Of a stretch of DNA of 44,431 nt, positions 16,638 to 25,000 are shown piece after piece. Position 1 is the stretch's first letter. Every line of letters starts with the position of its first letter. The translations under genes and the position numbers were made by a program. The notes beneath the pieces were generated by a model. The model was not told where the DNA came from, made no database searches, and saw nothing but the letters and a program-made list of their open reading frames with translations. Source of the stretch: Bacteroidota bacterium. GTDB taxonomy: Bacteria > Bacteroidota > Bacteroidia > CAIKAF01. The stretch covers positions 1-44,431 of the forward strand of contig JAEZEQ010000015.1 of the NCBI GenBank assembly GCA_023432985.1, in the 5' to 3' direction.

Positions 16638-17371
16638 TTTGATAGTTCATTTATAATCTTATCAACAAGGCTTTCACTTGTGGTAATTATCCTGAATTCA
16701 ACCCTTCTTGAAAAGTTGTTATTTGCAGTATTACCACTTAATACGGTTAGTTCTTTATTGTCATCTAATGTTCTACCGTATGACAAGCCATTGGCTGTCA
16801 ACCAAAATTGTAATTTTTGCTCTGTTTTAGTATTCAGGTTTTGGTAATAGTCCATATTTCTGAAATACTTTAGAACTTGGGCGGAACGTAACTGGGAAAG
16901 AATAACATTGCCAATATATGGGTCTTTGTCATATCGATAAGCTGGAACAGTATCAGTATGCCCTTCAATTCTAATTTCTGCAATTTTATCAGTGTATTTT
17001 TCTTGAAGTAGAATGTCAAAATACCTTGGTAGAAAATCATCCAAAATGGTAGAGAAATATGGTCGAATGTTAGTTTGTCCTGATTCAAATAAAACTTCGG
17101 GATTTGTAAACTTTATAGAAAGGTCTTTATCTAATTCGACTTGCCACTCTTTAAAATCGTCTTTAAATGTATTTTCAAGCTCAGAATAAAGTTGTTCTTT
17201 AGTTGCCTTAAACTCTTCAAAAATCACATCTCGTTCTTTTTGTTTTTTCTGAACTTCAACAATGTATGAAATGGCAATGAACATAAATATTACCATTAGT
17301 CCTGTCATAATATCCGAAAAGGATATCCAATTGCTTTCATTGCCTTTATTATTGCCTTTAGAAATTCCCAT
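16634..17371 (-). CDS. zorB: MotB/OmpA-type protein, ZorB homologue
   Basis: 245 residues. A single membrane helix (about residues 21-38, IMTGLMVIFMFIAISYIV) is preceded by Asp20, the place of the ion-binding aspartate of MotB-type stators. A periplasmic linker leads to an OmpA-like peptidoglycan-binding domain with IRIEGHTDTVP (GHTD at 137-140), LSQLRSAQV (158-166) and RRVEFRI (222-228). With zorA it should form the proton-driven, wall-anchored motor that senses phage entry. It starts 7 nt after zorA. Flagellar and Tol/Exb roles are unlikely because there are no flagellar or tonB genes nearby and the partner has the long Zorya-type tail. Confidence 0.85.
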   Translation of the reverse strand: MGISKGNNKGNESNWISFSDIMTGLMVIFMFIAISYIVEVQKKQKERDVIFEEFKATKEQLYSELENTFKDDFKEWQVELDKDLSIKFTNPEVLFESGQTNIRPYFSTILDDFLPRYFDILLQEKYTDKIAEIRIEGHTDTVPAYRYDKDPYIGNVILSQLRSAQVLKYFRNMDYYQNLNTKTEQKLQFWLTANGLSYGRTLDDNKELTVLSGNTANNNFSRRVEFRIITTSESLVDKIINELSK

Positions 17372-17378
17372 AACTCAA

Positions 17379-18803
17379 TTAAATGTTCTTTTTAATAAGT
17401 CTTTGAATCAATTCGTCAAGACTTGTTAGAGTCTGTTTTAATTGGTCTTGAAATTCTGCATTTACTTCATCTATGTTATTTCTAATTTCGTTTGACGCCT
17501 TAGTTATTACTCCAAGCCCTTCATTTAATTGTATTTTAGTTTTCTTCCAAAATTCCCCATCAATAGATTTAATTTCTTCAATTTCCTTAAGTCTATCAAT
17601 TAGAATTTCAACAGATTCTTTGAAATTGTGTTCCGCTATAATCCATTTATTAAGTTTATTAGTAGTTTCGTCAAAAGCTTCTGTATTTTCTTTAAGGATT
17701 TCGACCGTATTAGTTAGATTGGAAACAATCTCAGAAAACTTGGTATCATCAACCATCACTTTTTGCAGTTCTTCGATTAGCTTAGTCAAATGACTGTTTT
17801 CATTCGTTAACTTGGTTGTATTTTCAGTTATTTCTTTAATTGATGTTGCCGAAATTTCAAATTCTTGTGATACCTGTTTGAATTGATTTGTCAATTCTGA
17901 AATCATCTCTTTATTCTCTTCTTGCCATTTGTTCATTCGCTGAACACTATTGTTTAACTCTTGGAAGTTTTCTTGAACTAGCCGTTCAATAAGTGCAGAC
18001 ATTTGAGCATTGAACTGCTCTGTGGCACTTTTCATTACTTCTACAAGTGCTTCAGTATTGTTTTTGGCAAGTAATTCAGAGAATTCATCAAATTTCTGTT
18101 GTATGAGTTGGTTGTTTTTATTCATAGAATCCACAATCCATTCTACATTATTCTTTGTATCTTTTGAATACTCGGTTTGTTCTGCTCTTAATTTTTTAAT
18201 TTGAGTAAGCAAGCTTGTTTCTCCGCCACCACCCAATGCCTTCTGAACATTTGCCAAAGTTTTGTTTTGAATTTTCTGGCCTTCTTGAATTTCTGTAAAT
18301 TGATTTCTCAGTTTGATTAATTGTGTTGAAATACTATCATCTGTTTCACCAATCAAAGACTTGTTTAGTAGATGAAAATTCTTATTTGATTCATCCTTAG
18401 ACTCTTTCAAAATGGCTGTCATTTCTTGCAATACTGCAAATTCATCAGTTGGTTTGGGAGGTGCTTTTAAATCGACTGCTCTTAAAACTATTTGAGATGC
18501 TTTTCCAAAAATTAGCGATAGAGATATACCCCAAATTGAAGTTGTAAATGCAGTTTTTAAACCTTCTAAAAGAGTCGGGATACTACCTGTAATATTGTCA
18601 ACTTCAAACTGTCTAAGCCCAAAGTAAATCCCCACAAATGTTCCGAGAATACCTAAAGTCGTGAATACTGTCGGAATAGAATCATATACATATGGAATAA
18701 TTCGGTTTGAATCTTTAAGTGTCCAAACACGAATGATATAATAAACTGAAAAAATTGTCCAACTGGCTAATAAGCCATAAATCACATACATATATGTTTC
18801 CAT
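17379..18803 (-). CDS. zorA: MotA/TolQ/ExbB-type protein with long coiled-coil tail, ZorA homologue
   Basis: 474 residues. Three membrane helices are visible near 5-27, 43-65 (PTVFTTLGILGTFVGIYFGL) and 84-106 (LKTAFTTSIWGISLSLIFG), with the MotA/TolQ-type TTLGILGTFVG signature. Residues of about 125-470 are a long charged helical region with heptad-like spacing, matching the intracellular tail that distinguishes ZorA from ordinary stators. The tail is shorter than in well-studied ZorA proteins, which exceed 600 residues. The next genes are zorB and an HNH gene in the same direction, the zorA-zorB-zorE order of Zorya type II. I see no -7 box between site B and its start. Confidence 0.85.
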   Translation of the reverse strand: METYMYVIYGLLASWTIFSVYYIIRVWTLKDSNRIIPYVYDSIPTVFTTLGILGTFVGIYFGLRQFEVDNITGSIPTLLEGLKTAFTTSIWGISLSLIFGKASQIVLRAVDLKAPPKPTDEFAVLQEMTAILKESKDESNKNFHLLNKSLIGETDDSISTQLIKLRNQFTEIQEGQKIQNKTLANVQKALGGGGETSLLTQIKKLRAEQTEYSKDTKNNVEWIVDSMNKNNQLIQQKFDEFSELLAKNNTEALVEVMKSATEQFNAQMSALIERLVQENFQELNNSVQRMNKWQEENKEMISELTNQFKQVSQEFEISATSIKEITENTTKLTNENSHLTKLIEELQKVMVDDTKFSEIVSNLTNTVEILKENTEAFDETTNKLNKWIIAEHNFKESVEILIDRLKEIEEIKSIDGEFWKKTKIQLNEGLGVITKASNEIRNNIDEVNAEFQDQLKQTLTSLDELIQRLIKKNI

Positions 18804-18850
18804 CTACTGTTTTTTATTTTTTTTGTTCTGTCTGTCCATTTCCTAGGCTT

Positions 18851-19006
18851 GCTGCCAACGTTTTGCCGCTTGCCGCAGTGGGGGATTTAGCTTCGCTGAT
18901 TTTCAATTCGGAGCACAAAACTGTCAATACACCACAAAAGTTGATGCGAGGTAGAATGTTCAATTAACCACTTCACCCGCCATTGAGCCAAACGCCTGTT
19001 ACCTGC
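18851..19006 (-). repeat. attC-like palindromic site B (between the nuclease and Zorya modules)
   Basis: 156 nt. On the minus strand it begins GCAGGTAAC and ends GTTGGCAGC. AAC (18857-18859) faces GTT (18998-19000). CGTTTTG pairs with CAAACG (18989-18994), leaving CCT unpaired. The core 18905-18980 is the same as that of site A at 68 of 76 positions. The stop codon of the upstream nuclease gene (18999-19001) lies inside the GTT box, as stops of integron cassette genes often lie in attC. Confidence 0.6.
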
Positions 19007-20255
19007 TGCCATTCTTGATTTCTTGGTTTAGTCGTTCAATAATTTTAGGCAAATCTTTGTCAATAAGTTCTCTAAATCGCTTTTCAATTATTTGTTCAAT
19101 GTCGTTGCTGTCATTCTCAAAATATTTTTCAATGTCTGTCTTAGTCAGTATTTGCTTTTGAAATGCTTGGTGCCATTGAGGTCTTAAAAGTCCGTTAGCC
19201 TTAACAACTTTTGTAAATACGTCATTATGTTTTTTGTAAATATTGTAAAGTTTCTCTCTTGCTTCTTGTTCGCCAAGTCCAATTTTACAGTCAAACGTAA
19301 CTTGATTGTTTCTTAAATTAAATTCAAATAGAAACATCCAATTGTCTGTAAGGTCATCTGTTTGCGAAACAAGTCCGACATTTCTTAATGTTTGTAGGTT
19401 ATTATAAAGATAGTTTGGCTGAAAACGTATATATGTCTTACTGCTTTGAAATGGTCGTATTGACTTTTCACTTGAAACAAGATTTTGAATTTTGTTCCAA
19501 ATTTCGCTACTGTCTGTCGGAACGGAATATTTAAAAACGAGGTCAAATGCCGATTTATATTTTTTGTAAAGTTGTTGAGCAACCTTTTCTATTTCTTCAT
19601 TCTTGTTTAGCATAGATTTTAAAGTTTGTAGATATTGTTCAAATACGAAACGGGTTTTGTCAGCAAGCTTTAGTCGTTGACTTGAAATAACCTGTTCAAT
19701 TAGTTTTATTATGTGTTCATAATTCAGTTGAACATAAATGTCTTGCTCACTCTCTGATATTTGTTGGTCGTAAAGCGATAAATAGATATAGATTTTATGT
19801 TTGAAGTCGGGATATTCGCTTTCAATGAGTTTTCTATATTTTTCAAGTTGACCTTTTTTTTCTGGTGAGTAAATCTTGTTTTCAATTACAATGCAAAATT
19901 CATTTTTTCGTGAAAGAAAAATAAGGTCAATATTTTTATATTCTCGTCTAATTTCTAAGTCGTCAAAGTCAAGTTGAACGAAGTCAAAAACAGATAAGCC
20001 TGTTTCGTTTCCTAAATTCTGAAATTGATTTTCTTTGAAGTAAATTTTGATAAATTCTTTTAAAGCAAAGTCGCCCAAATTATGACTCTCAGTTGGGTTG
20101 AAAAACCAAGCCAAAAAATTGGAATGCTGTAATTCTTTGTGTGATACACGTAAAATGTCCATTAGATTGACTTCTTCGTTCACAAGGTTTTGCAAACTCG
20201 TAAAGTCTTCGTCAAGCATTAATTCTTTTAGTTCTGTTTCTACGTTATTTGTCAT
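18999..20255 (-). CDS. PD-(D/E)XK nuclease superfamily protein (PF14281-like)
   Basis: 418 residues. The N-terminus has ELQHSNFLAWFFNPTESHNLG, typical of the family sometimes called PDDEXK_4. The catalytic core is YKNIDLIF with Asp110 followed by IVIENKIYS with Glu125 and Lys127, and then GQLEKYRKLI. The C-terminal half has no motif I recognise; it could be a sensor or DNA-binding part. It stands alone between two array boundaries with no partner gene. A role in defence is inferred from the fold and the neighbours. Base composition looks AT-rich beside the backbone genes. Confidence 0.8.
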   Translation of the reverse strand: MTNNVETELKELMLDEDFTSLQNLVNEEVNLMDILRVSHKELQHSNFLAWFFNPTESHNLGDFALKEFIKIYFKENQFQNLGNETGLSVFDFVQLDFDDLEIRREYKNIDLIFLSRKNEFCIVIENKIYSPEKKGQLEKYRKLIESEYPDFKHKIYIYLSLYDQQISESEQDIYVQLNYEHIIKLIEQVISSQRLKLADKTRFVFEQYLQTLKSMLNKNEEIEKVAQQLYKKYKSAFDLVFKYSVPTDSSEIWNKIQNLVSSEKSIRPFQSSKTYIRFQPNYLYNNLQTLRNVGLVSQTDDLTDNWMFLFEFNLRNNQVTFDCKIGLGEQEAREKLYNIYKKHNDVFTKVVKANGLLRPQWHQAFQKQILTKTDIEKYFENDSNDIEQIIEKRFRELIDKDLPKIIERLNQEIKNGSR

Positions 20256-20272
20256 TTCACGGTCTGTTGGTT

Positions 20273-20287
20273 ATGGTTGCAGGTAAC
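20273..20287. repeat. Upstream boundary of the first cassette (site D half-box)
   Basis: ATGGTTGCAGGTAAC is the reverse complement, at 13 of 15 positions, of GTTACCTGCTGCCAT at 18998-19012. The two face each other across the nuclease gene. Beyond the AAC there is no long palindrome, only a C-rich stretch, so this edge looks like a plain attI-type or decayed site rather than another attC-like hairpin. Confidence 0.6.
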
Positions 20288-20383
20288 TCATCTATAGGTC
20301 TCACCCCCCCAACATTAGAAACAAAAAAACAAGAAATATAAAAAGCTAAGGTTGGTAAGCATGAGTTCGCTAAAGTATAAAAA

Positions 20384-20391
20384 CAAAAGTA
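20384..20391 (-). promoter_or_regulatory. Leader promoter -7 box pointing into the cassette array
   Basis: TACTTTTG on the minus strand matches the Bacteroidota -7 consensus exactly, 128 nt upstream of the nuclease ATG. No TTTG -33 box with good spacing is visible. It is the only consensus -7 box I find between the methyltransferase stop and the three modules. By analogy with an integron Pc promoter it may drive at least the first cassette. Confidence 0.5.
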
Positions 20392-20519
20392 AAATAAGAA
20401 TTTTTTTTCGTCGGGTATTTTTTGTGGAAAGTGAAATGAGAAATTGACCTTATGGAGGAGCTATGCAAGGGATAATATGCTATGCAAAACAGGCGAAAAA
20501 AATGGGCAAGGCCACCCTT

Positions 20520-21575
20520 CTATGCCTTTTTACAACGGAGTATGGTATGGTAGCTGTCTCCAATCAATTCAAACTCTTCCACCACTTTCAGTCCCGCTTT
20601 TTCCACTATGGATTTCATCACATGAATGCTGTACATTTTACTGTTGCCATTGGCAATGGTGGTGAAATAAATGGAGGTTCCCGTGAGGCAAAATTCGGCC
20701 GCAGGATATTTCTGATTGTCGAAAAAGGGCTCCATGATATAAATATCGGTTTCTGCAGAGGCTGCCTGGCATACGTTTTGGAGTATTTGCAATACTTCTT
20801 CTTCCGAAAAACAATCCAGGAACTGGCTCATCCAAATGGCGTCGGCGCCGGCCGGAATTTTCTGTGTGGGGTCCAGCAGGTCTATTTGATGAAAATCGAT
20901 TCGATTCTCTAAACCCCGATCTATGGCATTGGCGCGGGCTATATTAAGCTGGCCGGGCAAATCGAGAATTTTCACTTTTACATCGGCATCATGTGCACAA
21001 CAGGCAAAAGACCATTTGCCGGTATTCCCGCCAATATCGAACAAATACTTGGGCTTGCGGGCAAATACTATGTCTAACGCTGTTTTAAAAGCATCGTCGG
21101 AATAGTAGTGGTCGAACTCAAACCAGGATTTCTTGATTTGATCGGGTAGTTGTGAAAGGCCCTCGTATACGGTTTTCCATTCACCAAATATTTTTAGTCC
21201 CTCCGGTTTCCCATTTTTTATAGAGTCTGTAAGATAATGTGCACCTTGGTAGCACACGTCTTTCACAAAATTAATATTTACGCGTGTCAGTTCGTCGTGG
21301 AGTATAAAAAACCCAATTTTGGTAATTTTCACGGTATCTCTATCGAGATACTCAACCACGTCAACCATCTTGGCCGCCTCCAACAAAGTTCGCACCCCAT
21401 AATCGCTGATTTCAAGATCGCGGGCTATATCCGAAATGGACGCCCCTTCCCGTTTATTATATATATACTCTAGTATGCCTAAATCGCGCAGCGATACCAC
21501 ACATTGAAAAAAGATGGGAGAAAATGCCAGTTTCTGGGCTTCGTATTTGGCGTCAATGGCTCTTGGTTCATTCAT
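20520..21575 (-). CDS. SAM-dependent O-methyltransferase-like protein
   Basis: 351 residues. An N-terminal winged-helix dimerisation domain (ASISDIARDLEISDYGVRTLLEAA, about 45-68) precedes a Rossmann methyltransferase with motif I FDIGGNTGKWSF (179-190). ILDLPGQLNIA follows and WMSQFLDCFSEEEVLQIL lies near 250. This is the layout of small-molecule O-methyltransferases acting on phenolic or polyketide-type substrates. There is no biosynthetic cluster beside it, so the substrate is unknown. It has its own -7 box and is probably the right-hand backbone flank of the defence array. Confidence 0.8.
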   Translation of the reverse strand: MNEPRAIDAKYEAQKLAFSPIFFQCVVSLRDLGILEYIYNKREGASISDIARDLEISDYGVRTLLEAAKMVDVVEYLDRDTVKITKIGFFILHDELTRVNINFVKDVCYQGAHYLTDSIKNGKPEGLKIFGEWKTVYEGLSQLPDQIKKSWFEFDHYYSDDAFKTALDIVFARKPKYLFDIGGNTGKWSFACCAHDADVKVKILDLPGQLNIARANAIDRGLENRIDFHQIDLLDPTQKIPAGADAIWMSQFLDCFSEEEVLQILQNVCQAASAETDIYIMEPFFDNQKYPAAEFCLTGTSIYFTTIANGNSKMYSIHVMKSIVEKAGLKVVEEFELIGDSYHTILRCKKA

Positions 21576-21603
21576 TATTGCTAGAAAGTTTTTGATTCAC
21601 TGC

Positions 21604-21611
21604 CAAAGATA
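21604..21611 (-). promoter_or_regulatory. Methyltransferase -7 box
   Basis: TATCTTTG on the minus strand fits TAnnTTTG, 28 nt before the ATG. No good -33 TTTG is seen. Confidence 0.45.
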
Positions 21612-21770
21612 TAAGTTCTGATATTTTTTAGGCTATAAAAAAGGGAAAAAGTTTGGGACATCTGAAAAATCAACGCATCTTCAGGAAAAAATGTATACGA
21701 AATAAATAAGAATGGAAGGTCAGGTCAGCCCCGTTGAGACTATGGCCGGTCGGCATTCCCGACTTCCCTT

Positions 21771-22031
21771 TTATAAATTCAATATCTCTATACGTTTTTG
21801 GTTAAATTGCTTCACTCCATTCTGGGTTAAATGATGCTTATCGTAAAAATGTGAGAAGTCGTCGAGTTGCATCCGTTTATTGAAATTATAATATTCCAAA
21901 TTGTAGGATTGAAATGTAGAATCCACATAATCGTTGTTGGTATAAGAATTATAATAGTTAGGCGTAATGGGTGCAAAAACCAAAATGGTATTAATATTTC
22001 TCTTTTTCAAAAGGTCAAGACATTCCTGCCA
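21771..22031 (-). pseudogene. 3' remnant of an SGNH/GDSL-hydrolase-like gene
   Basis: An 87-codon open stretch directly follows the stop of the RND pump gene and happens to continue its frame. It reads WQECLDLLKKRNINTILVFAP, then a tyrosine/asparagine-rich segment, then DFSHFYDKHHLTQNGVKQFN. The ending resembles the catalytic DxxH block at the C-terminus of SGNH hydrolases and DltD-like proteins. Homology begins at once with no start codon in place, so this is the tail of a gene whose first part is lost. A hairpin (GTCGG with CCGAC, 21749-21763) lies just beyond its stop. A short real gene starting at the ATG at 22010 cannot be excluded. Confidence 0.6.
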
Positions 22032-25000
22032 TTATTTTTTTTTTCGATAAACCAGATAAAATACTTGTGGCAAAACGGTAACAGATAAAACCATACATAT
22101 CAATAAACCGCCCACAATCATTATGGCCAATGGTTTTTGAATTTCGGAGCCCATTCCGGTCGATAAAGCCGCCGGCAATAAACCCATCGACCCCATCAAC
22201 GCAATCATAACTATAGGTCGAATTCGACTGTGAACGCCTTCTGCAATGGCCTTTTTCAGATCCATATATCGTAAGTTTTCTTTCATAACGGCAATAAGAA
22301 TGATACTGTTTATGGTATTTACTCCGAATAAAATAATGAACCCAATTCCCGCCGAAATTCCAAAAATGGTTTGTGTTACCCACAAAGAAACAAAGCCTCC
22401 AATAAAAGCATAAGGAATGGTACTGGCCGCAATTAATGTATCTTTCAGGCTGCCAAAATTGAAATACAGTAAAAATAAAATCAAAATTAAAACAGCAGGA
22501 ACAATAAGTGCCAATTGCTTGCCCGCTCTTTCTTTACTTTCAAATTCACCTGCCCAAACCAGTTTGTTTTCCGGCCTTAAAACTACATGCTCGGATACGG
22601 CCTTTTTTGCCTCAGCAATGGTACTTCCTAAATCTCGGCCTTCTATACTAAAACCAACGGCAATATAGCGACTGCTTCCCTCGCGGTATATAAAGGTCGG
22701 CCCGGTTATATAGGTTATGGTCGAAATCTCTTTTAGAGGAATTTTTTTGCCGTCTTTTGCGGGAATTAAAATATCTCCAATTTTCTTCTCATCGTCCCTG
22801 TACTCTTTTTGAAAACGCAATCTTACGTCAAAAACACGCTCATTGTCATAAAACTTAGTTGCAGCTCTTCCTCCAATGGCCATTTCTATTACAGCTTGAG
22901 CGTCCGAAATATCTACTGCATAACGTGCCATTTTATGGTCGTGCAATTGTATTCTTAATTCCGGCAATCCAATTATTCTATATACATTTAAGTCTGTAAT
23001 TCCTTCAACATTTCTGAGTTGATCGGCAACCTGATCGGCATATTTCTCTAATGCAAACAAATCTTCGCCAAAAATTTTAACTACCAATGCACTTTTTACA
23101 CCCGCAACATATTCTTCCACATTGTCTTGAATGGGCTGACTAAAGCCGAATACTATGCCCGGATAGCGCTGTAATTTATCCCGCATTTCTTGTACCAATG
23201 CATCCTTACTAATTTTTCTTTTCCATTTTTTTTCGGAATATAATTGTATATGAAATTCAATATTAAAAAAACCCGTAGGATCTGTCCCGTCATTGGGCCG
23301 CCCAACCTGATTCAACACAAACTCCACCTCCTCGAAACTGCGTAAATCAGATTTCATTTCTTGTGCAAGTTTATTCGATTCTTCAAGGTTGACACTATTG
23401 GGCAAAGTAGCACGCACATATATGGCCCCCTCATTGAGTTTAGGAATAAATTCAGATCCATAAAATACAAAAGCGATAGAACAGCTCAACAATAAGATTA
23501 CAAAAAAAGCAAGACTAAGCTTTCTTCTGCGGGTGCTCCATAAAAACAAGCGGTATATATTGTTTCGAAAAAAGCGAGATACAAAACTCTCTTTTTCATC
23601 AATATGTTTTGTAAGTAAAACCTTACATAAAGCGGGTACATATGTAATGCTCAATATCAACGAACCCAAGAGGGCATAACCTAGGGTAAATGCCAATGGC
23701 GAAAACATTTTCCCCTCTACTTTCTGAAATGAAAAAATAGGCAACAAGGCCACAATGAGTATAACTTGTGCAAATACTACATATTTAGCAACGCTACCCG
23801 CACTTTTCTTAATTATGCCTACTTTACTTATGCGATTAAATCTAGCTATACCTATCTGTCCGGCTTTCTTTTCCATTGCCACAAACACGGTCTCCACTAT
23901 CACTAAAGTACCCTCTAGCAACAAACCAAAATCTATGGCACCCATAGAAATTAAATTTGCAGGTAGACCTTGAATGCGCAACATGGTTAGTGCAAATAAA
24001 AAAGAAAGAGGAATAACTGAGGCAACGATGAGGGTACTGCGCCAATTAAACAAAAAAACAAATACGATAATGGAAACCAGGATAATGCCTTCGATTAAAT
24101 TTTTGGTTACTGTTTTTACGGTGGTATTTACCAATTCCGTTCGATCGACAAATGATTCGATTTTAACGTCCGGAGGCAAAATCCTGTCATTCAATTCTTT
24201 AATTTTCTCTTTCAAGGGTGGAATAACTTCGCCTAAATTCTCGCCTCGAAGCATAATGACCACTCCTTGTACCAGGTCTTCCTCATCTTGCAATCCCACT
24301 ACCCCCAAACGAGGTTTGGCCGAAACCCGAACTTGGGCTACATGCTTCACCAAAATAGGCGTTGTTCCTCTTACTTCAATTAGAATATTCTCTATATCCT
24401 CCAGCTTTTCTAACAGTCCAACTCCACGCACTACATAAGCCTGACTCCCTCTTTCAATTATATCACCACCAACATTAATATTGCTTTTAGAAACTGCGTC
24501 AAAGACCTCAAGGGGCGATAAATCGTAATGTGCCAATTTGGTCGGATTAATCTTAATTTCGTACATTTTTTCTTCCCCACCAAAACTGATAACATCAGCC
24601 ACGCCGGGTACAGAAAGCAATTCGCGCTCAATAACCCAATCATGAATCTCCGTCAGCTCCTTAATCGGTCTTTCACTTTTTAAAACATAACGAAAAATCT
24701 CTCCTGTTGCGCCATAAGGTGGTTCTATTCGTGCATCTGCCCCTTCGGGCAAACTTAAACCTTGCATTCGATTTGAGCTATATTGTTGCGCAAAAAAATC
24801 ATCTACATTATCTTCGAAAATCACAGTAACAACCGAAAGTCCAAACAATGAGATGGAGCGTACTTGAGCCTTTTTGGGGATAGTATTGACCGATTTCATA
24901 ATGGGCAAGGTCACAAATTTCTCCACCTCTTCTGCACTCCGACCCGGCCATTGCGTAATTATTCGCGTGCGGGTATTTGTTACATCCGGAAAAGCCTCTA

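Noticed and set aside
16634..18803. Flagellar MotAB or Tol/ExbBD pair
   Set aside because: No flagellar, tol or tonB neighbours, a long cytoplasmic coiled-coil tail on the MotA-like protein, and an overlapping HNH gene all point to Zorya.
6288..20391. An integron integrase or other tyrosine/serine recombinase inside the defence region
   Set aside because: All long frames are accounted for by defence proteins and one HUH transposase; none shows the R...HxxR...Y pattern of tyrosine recombinases or a serine-recombinase domain.
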